64,000 nucleotides of DNA from Caenorhabditis elegans (GCF_000002985.6 NC_003284.9:5208001-5272000), one strand, 5' to 3'; shown: positions 12,579 to 22,860, numbered from the stretch's first letter. The notes: generated by a model from the sequence alone, not told the origin. Numbers and translations are program-made.

Positions 12579-15500
12579 TCAGCGGCTGGTTCTCTTTTTG
12601 TTTCTACGTTCACTGGAACGTGACTGGCAAGTCCTGGTGCTCGGCATTTGTTCGCGAATATTGCGGCCCTCCTCTTCGAGTCTCCGATTCTTGCTGCGAA
12701 GTCTTTCGATTTCTCGGTCCTTCCTTTTAATACTTTTCTGCATTTCCGCGTGTTCCCTTTGCAAGTACTCGTTCTTGTTTTTCATTTGTTCATACTCCAC
12801 CGTTGATACCCCGGAATAACCTAAAGTTTTTAACTTATTCATCAAATTTAAAACAGTCACATCGTGAAAACGCAGCTAACAGAATTCGAAACTCAAGAAC
12901 TTACCCCAGGCAGCAATTTGTGCTGGAGATGGGGTTTGAACGGCAAAGTTGTCTGCAAGAAAAAATTATAAGTTCTAAACAATATTTTAGTGACGGTTGT
13001 GATCAACAGTTTTGGCTGCATGTTCAAAATTGGCAAAATGGTATTTGTTTATTAGCTGTACCCCAAAATATTTGGAATGGATGAAATTTCTTGATGGTCA
13101 ACTCGTCAGTAGTCATTCTTATGAAATTTTTGTTTTTAAGCTTACAATTTGAAATGGTTTTTCCTAAACCTAAAATACTAGAAGAATTCCGGGTACATCT
13201 ACTACAGAAATACCAGCAAACATATTTCAGCACTATACATACATACAGAAGAAATGTGGACTAAAATCTCCAACTACAAAGTAATTACTAAGAAAAAGTT
13301 TTAGTTATAAGAACTGCGATTTAAAATAGTGTTACTTACTTGCTGGGCCAACATTATAACGAGCAGAACTAGCTGGACGCTGCTGTTCGGCCGCGACTGA
13401 AAAATCAAAAGTCTCGAATAGCTAAATTCAACATCATCTGATTACCGGATGGCTCTCCATAGCTCGGGCTATCAGGGTTGTAAGTCGGCGAGTGGGGAGA
13501 GTATTCTGTAAAAATCAGCTTCTTTAATGTTTTTTTTTTTAATACATGCAAAAAAAACAATTTTTTAGAAAACAGGTGTTAAAAATTGTAATCTTACCAC
13601 GGTATAGTGGAGATGGTGAACGTGGAGTGGGATCATCTGAAATGAATCTTTTAGATGTTTAAGTACTGAAAAATTTAACTGTTTTTAAATTCTCAATTTT
13701 TAAATTAAAACGCTGAGCCTAAAAATTAATGTAGTTGTAATAACTATTACTATTTTGACCCTTACACACAACGGAATAAATAACGAATAAACGTACCCAC
13801 TTATTATGTAGGCACAATATACTAGATATTTGCCACTCTTTTTCTATCCTATCAAACCACTTCCCATGTTTCTGTTTTGTTCTAAAACATTTTTCACAAT
13901 GACTATTTCAGTTGCTTTCTTATTTTTTCAACTATCGCAAGAATCGTGGAAAATATGTAACTTTTTACTTTCTCAAAAATTCACAATGAAAAACTGAAAT
14001 TATTAGATTTAAAACTGAGTGACTTACTTGGTGGTGCAACATCGAATTGCGAAGAATTCGATGGTAGCTGCTCAGCCGCGACTGGAAATAAGAAATAATA
14101 AAAAATTAAATACTACCCAATCTATGCAGAAAACCTTAAAACTATGAAAAACGAAATTGTAACGCTGAAGCTTTTTTTTTGCACAAAACTAAATATTTGT
14201 GTTCATATTTTGTGTTCATTAAAAGTTTGAACAATTTCACCACAGATATATACAATTTTTTATTTACTAATCTTTTTTCTCAGATATCAAACAGACCTGT
14301 TATTCTTCAAGGGTACATGTATACAGGGTGCGCAAAAATTATGGGGAATCGTTTGCGGCTTCATAAAACCTAAGGTAGAAAAAAATGAAACAAACATTTA
14401 TATGGGTTTTATTCTCCGGAAAAAAATAAACAAAATTCCATTAATTCAAAGATATCTCCATCCGCCTCGATACAGACCCGCACACGTTTCGGAAACGCAT
14501 CAACCGTGGCACGCAAGTAAGGAATTTCAAGCTCGTTCCACACCTTCTTTAGTAATTTTTTCAGTGATTATTTTTTCAGTGACTCTCTAGGTTTATGTGT
14601 AGTTTCAAGCATGTTTTCAATTGGAGGACACTCCATACAGGGTGAGTCAAAATTATGGTAAGTAGTTCCCGTGCTCCATACATTTTTCCAGAAACACAAA
14701 CAACTTCTAACTATACACATTTTATTCACCGTAAAAAACACTATAGAAAAACATTTTAAAGTTCGAAAATATCTCCATTAGCAGCAACACAGGCCTCCAG
14801 ACGCCTAGGGAACGAGTCGACTGTGGCGCGCAAGTAGTTGATATCCAGCTCGTCCCATGCCTTCTTCAGTGAATCTTTCAACGAATCGATATTCCTATGC
14901 GGTTTTGAACAAGCTTTTGCTTCGAGGACACTCCATACTGAGTAATCCATCGGATTGAGATCCGGGGATGACGGTGGCCATTGATTGAAAGCGATGAAGT
15001 CCGGGAAGTTGCTTTCACACCATGCCTGAACGTTCTTGTGCTTATGAGCAGGCGCCCCATCCTGCTGAAAAGTCCATTTTGTTTTTTTGAAATGCTTCTT
15101 GACCCAGGGCATGAGTTCCGTCTTCAACATATCTAAATAGTTGTTTCCGTTAACTTTTATCCCTTGTGGAACAAAAATGAGTGGAGTCTTTCCATTAGCA
15201 GTGATTCCGGCAAAGACCATGATTCCTTTCGGGTAACCAGTACGCTGAACGCGGGAGTTTGGCTGAGTTTTTGCATAAACTCGATCATTTTGCGTATTAA
15301 AAGACTGCTCAATGCAAAATATCTTTTCGTCGGTGAAAAGTACCTTCCTGTGAGCTCCATTTCTGAATCTTCGGAGTAGATTCATGGCACGGTCTTTTCT
15401 CTTGATTTTAGCAGCTTCAGACAGAAATTGACAAGTAGATTTTTTGTAAGCCTTCAATTTCAAGTTGTTTTTTACCATTCGGCACAGAGAACTTTGCGAA

Positions 15501-18365
15501 ATTTTCAATTCTCGGGCCATCGCACGGACCGACCGCCCGGAGTTGTGACGGAAGCGTCCACGAACTTTTTTATCATCGCTGGTGTAGTGACTGTGGGGGG
15601 TTTTCCGCGTCCGGATCTATCGGAAAAGTTGCCGAGCTCCTTGAACCGTGCAATGGTGGTAGAAACAAGTTTTTCAGACACTTTGAGCCGTCGAGCAATG
15701 CTCTTCGCCGCGACACCATTCCTATGAAAACGAACGATGGGTTCACGCATGGGTGACGCTCTCATACCTGCGAAAAAAAAATTATTTTTTAGGAAAAACG
15801 ATGGAAAAATAAATGAACAAAACACGAAATAACATAATCAATTAATTTTGGCGGGGAGACCCGAACCACAGAACTTTCGCGCGCGCGCCTCGACTTACCA
15901 TAATTTTGACTCACCCTGTATACTGTAGTCCATCTGATTGAGACCAGTCTTTTTTGATTTTTTTCGGAGTTTTTCGGAGTTCGGAGTTAGAGTAACACGT
16001 TTACAACGACCAAAACGATCAACAAGCAAGCCTAACTCCGCGAACTGTGTAATTGTCTTGTAAACCAAGTGAAATCGGACATTCGGGCGACGGGAGATGT
16101 TGCGTGCCGAAACACCATCTCGGTAAAAATGAACGATAGATTCACGATGAGGTGTGTGGTCTCATCTTGCAGAAAGTGTATACGTATTTTATGTCAAAAG
16201 AAAGGTAATTATGTCAGCAATCAAATAAAAACAAAAATAATGACAAAAAACGTGACAGCCAACGAAAAAAACGCAAGTTCGCGCGCGCAAAAAGATTCCC
16301 TATAATTTCTGCGCACCTGTATTTTTCGTTTTTGAAATCGTTTTCAAAAAGTCTAAATTTACCACGATGGATGTGATGGATTGATGGATCAATAAGATGC
16401 AATCGAATTATAAATGGTTCATCTAAAATATGATTTTTAGATGTTGAAGTCTTGAAAAGTTTAACTGGTTCATCAGAAACGTGATGAGATGTGTTCATTA
16501 AATTTACGATATTTAGTTGTGTACTCTACGATGTGATGCAAAAATTATGCTCATAAAGTAATAATTAAATTTTCAATTGTTTGATTTTTCTAGTTTATCA
16601 AAAGGCTGTTGGCAATATTGTATTTTCCATACTGTTTCTGACTTTAAGAGTTTAAACGTTAATTAATTAAAATTTTTGAAATAAATTTTTCAGTGTTGAC
16701 GCTTTGGGATACAGAAATTTCAAACGTACCCATCAGTTAATTCTAATGCAAAATTAAATAACTTTCAAACTTGCATTTACTGCGGACACATTGACTTTTA
16801 GATAAATTTATATATATATGTTCAAAATCAAAGAGCTAACACATTCTGTGTAATTTCAAAACTGCAAAAATCGATTTTGTGTTGAATGGTGCTTTCTAGC
16901 AACTTGAAAATTTTGAGGTCATAGCAGTTGAATCAACTTACATTCGTGATCGGCTGGTGGTTCAAATTTTGGGGAAGTACCTGAAAAGCTGGTTTGACAA
17001 ACTCAAACGACTTGGAATACATTTTCGTGCAAAAATCGAACGCATGGTACTCATGTAGTAGCCGTACCGCTAAACTTTTCAACGATTTTTCGAAAATTTA
17101 CTGTGATTTTTAGAACAACTTTTTGTTTAGGTATTTTTGGCATAAAATGTAACTTAACCTTCCGTTTTTTTCGAATTGTCATTTAATATAGAATTTAATG
17201 AGTCATTTAATTTTGGGTTACTGCTACTACATAAGCATTGAAATAATCATTACAGATGGGCAACTCACTTTCATAGATGATTGGCGAGCGACCTGCAAAA
17301 TGTTTTTAAAACTTATTGTAGCCGAAATAAGAAAACATTTTCTATGAAACTAGTTTCTGTGTAATTTTTCAATTGTTTTTCCGTTTTAGTTATTCTTGCT
17401 GAAACATATGCAAGGTTCAAATTTGTTTCAAAAATTGACAATTCACTAAGACTTCGCCTAAAGTTTCCTAAATGTCAAGAAGTTTCCGGTGGTTTCAAAC
17501 TACAAGATTAAAAACAATCAGAATTAGTTGACCAATAATTCTTCAAAACAAGCATATAAATTAGAAAACTCACTTCTATTGGCAATCCTGTTTTCGTAAC
17601 CGGGATTGTAGGTGGGCGAAGTGGTACCTATAAATTATGCACAAATTGTAATTTGGGTAACCGGGATAGAGCATGTTTTTGCGTGATTTCTTCAATAATT
17701 ATTTTTTGAGATATTACCGTATCTAGCCGAATTTTTCAATTAATTTTTGATCAACAACTAGTGGAAAGTTTAGAGCAAATTTCTGTTAAAATAATGTTTA
17801 AATTTCGATTTTAAGTAAAAACTAACTCCACACTGGTTTTTTCATCAACTCGGCTTTTGCAGCGACATCACTTGGAGCTTAAAAGCAAATTTATGTAATC
17901 TCGCAAGAAATTGTAATCACCCGCAGCATAAAGTCTCATGGTTCTAAGCACTGTGAAGCTTAGCGGCACACCGGCGTCTTTCATTTTTCTCTCCCAAATT
18001 AAAAACAAATAAAAGAGTTTTTTAATGGAACGACGTCAAAAAATGTTTTGAAAAAATAAATTTTAACCCTTATCCGAACAATTTATAAAAACTCAATATA
18101 CAAGTGATCCTCGTTTGATTTTTTAAGAGCGAAACACAATTTTTTGAACAGCAAGGATTTGACTGAAAAAATCGAACCTGCTTCAATTTCCTCCAGGTCC
18201 TCCTGCTCCAGATTTTGTTGAGGGTGATAGTCGACGGGTGATGATAGAGACTCTAAAATAAATACATTGAAGTTAATACAAATTAGAGAAATTTCAAACG
18301 GTACCCTGTTCAAAGTCCCCGTCATGTTCATGTTTTGTAGAATGTTGGGTTTCCTTTTCAGACAT
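12579..18365 (-). CDS. CTD-heptad-like, Ser/Pro/Tyr-rich protein with C-terminal coiled coil
   Basis: Thirteen exons on the minus strand: 18305-18365, 18178-18252, 17827-17877, 17574-17627, 17269-17292, 16942-16980, 16363-16422, 14028-14081, 13598-13636, 13446-13505, 13340-13396, 12905-12952, 12579-12820. Together they are exactly 864 nt (287 aa) from ATG to TGA. All twelve introns are phase 1. The acidic start is MSEKETQHSTKHEHDGDFEQ. The middle carries proline-directed motifs SPTYNPGY, SPIIYE, TSPKFEPP, PRSPSPLYR and YSPHSPTYNPDSPSY, the last resembling two RNA polymerase II CTD heptads. The last 80 residues form a charged coiled coil (EYEQMKNKNEYLQREH onward) with a basic Arg/Lys/Ser end. 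Exons 14028-14081 and 13340-13396 both begin VAAEQ and look duplicated. The 16363 exon is the least certain. I do not recognise the family; a nuclear or transcription-linked role is inference. Confidence 0.78.
14638..15918 (-). mobile_element. Inner maT-type Tc1/mariner transposon
   Basis: A 1281-bp element with matching ends: CAGGGTGAGTCAAAATTAT from 14638, and its reverse complement ending at 15918. TA duplications are at 14636-14637 and 15919-15920. It was inserted into the outer element at CCATACTG; the equivalent site is visible inside its own sequence near 14930-14945. It carries one broken transposase gene. Confidence 0.92.
14756..15775 (-). pseudogene. maT (DD37D) transposase, frameshifted
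   Basis: The N-terminal part (15775 down to about 15525) has helix-turn-helix features (VRFHRNGVAAKSIARRLKV), then a proline hinge and GGRSVR. The reading frame then shifts, and the rest resumes as MARELKISQSS (15520) and runs to the stop at 14756. All three catalytic carboxylates are present: D in LFTDEKIF, D in FQQDGAPAH, and D in SSPDLNPMDY. The last two are separated by 37 residues, the maT signature. The break is a one- or two-base indel near 15515-15525. The sequence before 15775 ends in ttttcgcag, so an upstream first exon is possible. Otherwise the copy is nearly full length. Confidence 0.88.
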
Positions 18366-19486
18366 TGTTTCTGCAACAAAATTATTAATATGAGGCCCAA
18401 GTTTTTGAGATAAGAACATCAAAAATGTTAAGTACAGTGACAATATTGGCTCTTATGAATAAATTTCTCATAAATTTACATTTTGAACACTAGATTCCCA
18501 CAAATAACTCTAAATTTTAAATAAGATACAGTTTCTGGCGGTCAACAAAAAAACACTCATCATAGCAAACATTCAAGGAATCTTTTTGCTCAAACTGAAC
18601 TAATAACCAACGTTTGTTTTTTGAAAAATGCGGTAGTAGCATAATACAAACTAACGGCAATCGCAAGTTTTCAGCAAACAGAAAAATACTGAAATTTCAA
18701 TATCCGAGATTCGGAAACTGCCACAATTGTCAAAAAATTTAATGGTCAAAGCATTTCGAATAGTCAAGCAATAAATTTATTGCGTCTCAGAGTTGCTAGG
18801 TAACGTGTATTTCAAATGTTTTTGAGAAAAAAAAAGATTATGAGGTAGAAATGGACTCTAAGTATTATCTTACACCGTTTTAATCTTTTCGTATCTGAAA
18901 AAGAACAGTTAATCCTTTTTGAATATCTTTCTAAAAAGCTTATACTTCAGCAGTTTTCTCAAATTGAATAGAAAAACGTTACTCATTGAAACAAATTCTA
19001 TAACAGAATAAACTGGAAAGTGCTAAGTGTGACCGAGTAATTGGAGAACGGAAGAACTAAGTATTATTCAGCAAAAATAATTATTGTACTCCTTGGTTGT
19101 CAAAAATTGTGTTGCCCAATTTTACAAGTGCCCTGTTGAAAAATCACCTAATCTAAGGCAATTCCAAAAAAGTCTAGTAAATACGAAGATTTTCCCAATG
19201 AGTTCGAAATTTCATTTTTTGCCCTCTGGCGTCTTCGTATTGTCTCAGATACCGTTTTCATATTAGAAACTGGAAATCAGAAAAATATGTATTTCTTTAA
19301 TTTATGTGCCGCACTCTATTGTCCGGTTTGGGAACATGAATTACCACTAGACATGTAAAAGAAATAGAGGCTTTTTTGAAAAATTAAACTGTCAATTCTG
19401 AGGTTTTTACAGTTGGCTCATATTTCTAAACAGGCAAAACGAACAGAGAAACGAAAGAAACACGTCTCTGTGTGGCTTTTTATGTT
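18366..19486. other. Upstream region of the minus-strand CTD-like gene
   Basis: AT-rich single-copy-looking sequence with no exon that I can support. It should contain the promoter of the gene starting at 18365. No TATA-like or other decisive element was identified. Confidence 0.5.
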
Positions 19487-19797
19487 TATTTATTTAATTA
19501 ATATTTATTTATTTGAATAATATTTATTTATTTATTTAATTAATATTTATTTATTTAATTAATTAATTTTTTTTTTGTTTAATATTTATTTATTTATTTA
19601 ATTATTATTTATTTATTTAATTAATATTTATTTATTTAATTATTATTTATTTATTTAATTATTATTTATTTATTTGATTATTATTTATTTATTTAATTAA
19701 TATTTATTTCTTCATTTCATTAATATTTATTTAATTCATTATTATTTACTTCTTTAAATAATATTTATTTAATTAATTAATATTTATTTATTTATTC
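19487..19797 (+). repeat. AT-rich tandem array (ATTTATTTAATTAAT-type)
   Basis: Degenerate units of TATTTATTTATTTAAT. This is the reverse-complement counterpart of the TAAATAAATATTAATT arrays at 21317-21460 and 22935-24170. Confidence 0.9.
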
Positions 19798-19799
19798 AT

Positions 19800-19962
19800 C
19801 GTGACGAGACCCATCGTGGTGAGACCCGTGGTGGTGAGACCCATCCTGGTGAGACCTATCGTGGTGAGACCTATCGTGGTGAGACCCATCGTGGTGAGAC
19901 CCATCCTGGTGAGACCCATCCTGGTGAGACCTATCGTGGTGAGACCCATCGTGGTAAGACCC
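19800..19962 (+). repeat. GAGACC 15-mer satellite, left array
   Basis: About eleven units of CGTGGTGAGACCCAT with few changes. The unit length is a multiple of three, so it reads as an open pentapeptide repeat; that ORF is a by-product and not evidence of a gene. It is the inverted partner of the array at 21829-22346. One isolated unit also occurs at 20628-20650. Confidence 0.93.
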
Positions 19963-19964
19963 AA

Positions 19965-20870
19965 AATTTTGGCGGTAAATTTAAATTTTCTGAGAAAAAT
20001 ATTTTGGCGGGAAATTTAAATTTTCTGAGAAAAATATTTTGGCGGGAAATTCAAATTTTCTGAGAAAAATATTTGGCGGGAAATTAAAGTTTTCTGATTC
20101 TAAAATTCTGGAAATCTAGAATCTTCTGGAAATTTCGAAAAAACTCTGGAATGTTCCAGAACTTTTTAGAAAAAAAAATTTTGGCGGGAAATTCAAATTT
20201 TCAGTGAAAAAAAATTTTAGCGGGAAATTCAAATTTTCAGTAAAAAAATTTTGGCGGGTAATTCAAATTTTCAGTGAAAAAAATTTTGGCGGGAAATTCA
20301 AATTTTCAGTGAAAAACATTTTGGCGGGAAATTCAAATTTTCAGTGAAAAAATTTTTGGCGGGAAATTCAAATTTTCAGTGAAAAAAATTTTGGCGGGAA
20401 ATTCAAATTTTCAGTGAAAAACATTTTGGCGGGAATTTCAAATTTTCAGTGAAAAACATTTTGCCGGGAAATTCAAATTTTCTGAGAAAAAATTTTTGGC
20501 GGGAAATTCAAATTTTCAGTGAAAAACATTTTGCCGGGAAATTCAAATTTTCTGAGAAAAAAATTTTGGCGGGAAATTCAAATTTTCTGAGAAACTTTTT
20601 GTTAGCTTAAGTACCACCTGGAACTGGCGAGACCCATCGTGGTGAGACCCTTAAAAATATGGGCGGGAACTTCAAAATTTATGAGAAAAGTAATTTTGGC
20701 TGGAATTCAAATTTTCTTTGAAAAATTTTGGCGGGAATTCAAATTTTCTGAGAAAAATTTTGGCGGGAATTCAAATTTTCTGGGAAAAAAAATTTTGGCG
20801 GGAAATTCAAATTTTCTGAAGAAAACATTTGGCGGGAAATCCAAATTTTTGTTCTGGAATCAATTTTTTT
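19965..20870 (+). repeat. GGCGGGAAA 34-35-mer satellite with E2F-like sites
   Basis: About twenty units of period 34-35 bp, each with the core TTTTGGCGGGAAATTCAAAT followed by a TTTTC(A/T)G(T/A)GAAAAA spacer. The core matches the classical E2F/DP consensus (TTTSGCGGGAAA), and the adjoining TTCAAA matches a cell-cycle homology region (CHR, TTTGAA on the other strand). A block at about 20095-20170 without GGCGGG carries TTC/GAA heat-shock-type motifs instead. A second such block follows at 20875-20950. Confidence 0.9.
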
Positions 20871-21280
20871 GTTTCAGCACCTTCTGGAAGTTTCAAGAAA
20901 ATTCTAGACTGTTCTAGAATCATCTGGAAAATTCAAAAAAGTTCTGAAATGCTCTAAAACCTCCTATAACTGTAGGAGTTTTTATTTGTTTCGTTACATC
21001 TATATTCAAAGAACTTAGTAGTTAATTATTCAGACTTCTCCAGTTAAGGAAAGTTATTAACTTGTTAAAAAAACTGCAACTCTGTGGAATTTTTTCGAAA
21101 ACCTGATAATGATAATGTGTTAGTAGAAAAATCAGAACATTCTAACTGCCTCTTTGAATTTTCTGAATCGTATACCATGGAAGGGGAAAATGCGATTTAA
21201 TCGATGAAGTTTCAACTTTTTTTAATGAGACATTTTTGAATGATTAAAAGGACATCTATTTGTTATACATTTTAAACTCC

Positions 21281-21500
21281 GCCAGTCGTTGGCCGCGCCG
21301 GAGGCGCGGTCATCGGCTGGTAATTAAATAAATAAATAAATATTAAACAAATAAATAAATATTAATTAATTAAATGAATAAATATTAAATAAATAAATAA
21401 ATATTAATTAATTAAATAAATAAATATTAATTAAATAAATAAATAAATATTGATTAAACCAGCCGCTGACCGCGCCTACGGCGCGGGCAACGACTGGCAC
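21281..21500. repeat. AT-rich array bracketed by GC-rich palindromes
   Basis: Left bracket: GGCCGCGCCGGAGGCGCGGT near 21290-21310. Right bracket: CCGCGCCTACGGCGCGGG near 21470-21488. Each can form a strong hairpin and is followed or preceded by the CAGTCG/CGACTGG word. Between them is (TAAATAAATAAATATTAAT)n. A related bracket with GGCCGCGCCGGAGGTGCGGT occurs at about 51421-51441. Confidence 0.82.
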
Positions 21501-21539
21501 CATTAAAAGTATTTGACACACATACACGCCCAGAATTTA

Positions 21540-21680
21540 CTCGATTTTTCTAGAAAGTTCTGGAACACTCCAGAATTTTCCCGATTTTTCTAGAAAGTTC
21601 TGGAACATTCCAGACTTATCCCAATTTTTATAGAAAGTTCTGGAACATTCGAGAATTTTTTCGAAATTTCCAGAAGATTC
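21540..21680. promoter_or_regulatory. Heat-shock-element-like cluster (inner arm)
   Basis: Repeats of TTCTAGAAAGTTCTGGAACA and variants, three closely spaced copies. Alternating TTC and GAA at 5-bp pitch is the binding-site pattern of heat-shock factor. In inverted orientation the sequence matches the block at 20095-20170. Confidence 0.75.
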
Positions 21681-21828
21681 TAGATTTCCAGAATTTTAGA
21701 ATTTTCAGAAAATTTAAATTTCCCTCCAAAATATTTTTTTCAGAAAATTTAAATTTCCCGCCAAAATATTTTTCACAGAAAATTTAAATTAAAAAAGGAT
21801 TAAAGGTATATTTTTAATTTTGGGTCTT

Positions 21829-22346
21829 ACCACGGTGGGTCTCAACACGATGGGTCTCACCACGATGGGTCTCACCACGATGGGTCTCACCACGACGGGT
21901 CTCACCACGGTGGGTCTCGCCACAATGGGTCTCGCCACGATGGTTCTTCCCACGATGGGTCTCACCACGATGGGTCTCGCCACGATGGGTCTTCCCACGA
22001 TGGGTCTCACCACGACGGGTCTCAACACGATGGGCCTCGCCACGATGGGTCTCGCCACGATGGGTCTCACCACGATGGGTCTCACCACGACGGGTCTCAC
22101 CACGGTGGGTCTCGCCACAATGGGTCTCGCCACGATGGGTCTTCCCACGATGGGTCTCACCACGATGGGTCTCGCCACGATGGGTCTTCCCACGATGGGT
22201 CTCACCACGACGGGTCTCAACACGATGGGCCTCGCCACGATGGGTCTCGCCACGATGGGTCTCGCCACGATGGGCCTTCCCACGATGAGTCTCACCACGA
22301 TGGGTCTCGCCACGATGGGTCTTGCCACGATGGGTCTCGCCACGAA
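21829..22346 (-). repeat. GAGACC 15-mer satellite, right array
   Basis: About 34 units of ATGGGTCTC(A/G)CCACG, the reverse complement of the 19800 array. There is a higher-order 180-bp-scale repeat: the segment starting near 21880 recurs near 22080. Both strands are open for more than 180 codons because unit length is 15; no promoter, splice or codon-bias evidence supports translation. Confidence 0.93.
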
Positions 22347-22373
22347 GATCTCGCAGCAACATTTTTTTAAATT

Positions 22374-22486
22374 TTCCAGAAGGTTCTGGAACATTCCAGA
22401 ATTTTCTAGAATTTTCCAGAAGGTTCTAAAGCTTTTCAGAATTTTCCAGAAGGTTCTGGAACATTTCAGAATTTTCCCGAAGTTTC
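22374..22486. promoter_or_regulatory. Dense heat-shock element array (11 perfect units plus more)
   Basis: From 22374 to 22426, TTC and GAA alternate without a break every 5 bp for eleven units (TTC at 22374, GAA at 22379, and so on to TTC at 22424). A one-base phase slip follows, then further runs at 22444-22461 and 22469-22486. HSF trimers need three units, so this is a very strong predicted binding platform. It lies about 4 kb upstream of the CTD-like gene and within the inverted-repeat block. Confidence 0.85.
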
Positions 22487-22499
22487 CAATTTCCCTTCC

Positions 22500-22860
22500 A
22501 AAGACGGAAAGTCTTTTTTTCCCAAACTACAGTAATCCTATAGTACTCCTACAGTACTCCTACAGTACTACTACAGTACCCCGACCATATTCCACTGCTA
22601 ACCGCAAACCTATATCTCTTCAAAAGACAAAAACTCAATTTTTCCTAAACTACAGTAATCCTACAGTACTCCTAGAGTACCTCTACAGTACTACTACAGT
22701 ACCCCGACCATATCCCACTAATAACTCCAAACCTATATCTCTTCAAAAGACAAAAACTCAATTTTTCCTAAACTACAGTAATCCTACCGTACTCCTACAG
22801 TACTCCTACAGTACTACTACAGTACCCCGCCCATATCCCCCTACTAACCCCAAACTAATA
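22500..22860 (+). repeat. TACAGTAC tandem repeat, period about 120 bp, three units
   Basis: Each unit has AAAGACAAAAACTCAATTTT, then CTACAGTAATCCTACAGTAC-type words, CCCCGACCATAT and a CTAATAACCCCAAACCTATA-like end. Related words occur in reverse orientation at 51290-51390. Confidence 0.88.

Larger units (their letters stand above)
14324..16319 (-). mobile_element. Outer decayed maT-like transposon, split by a nested insertion
   Basis: The left end CAGGGTGCGCAAAAATTATG (14324) is mirrored at the right end, which ends at 16319 and reads CAGGTGCGCAGAAATTAT inward. TA flanks lie at 14322-14323 and 16320-16321. Only about 715 bp belong to this element. The stretch 14440-14540 (minus) encodes a degenerate transposase C-terminus (ELEIPYLRATVDAFPKR, then IEADGDIFEL), and 15940-16160 holds N-terminal remnants. 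The catalytic core is gone, so it could move only in trans. It lies in the intron between exons 16363 and 14081 of the CTD-like gene. Confidence 0.85.

Noticed and set aside
12579-12820. bZIP transcription factor call for the coiled-coil C-terminus
   Set aside because: Heptad leucines are irregular and there is no basic NxxAAxxCR region before the coil.
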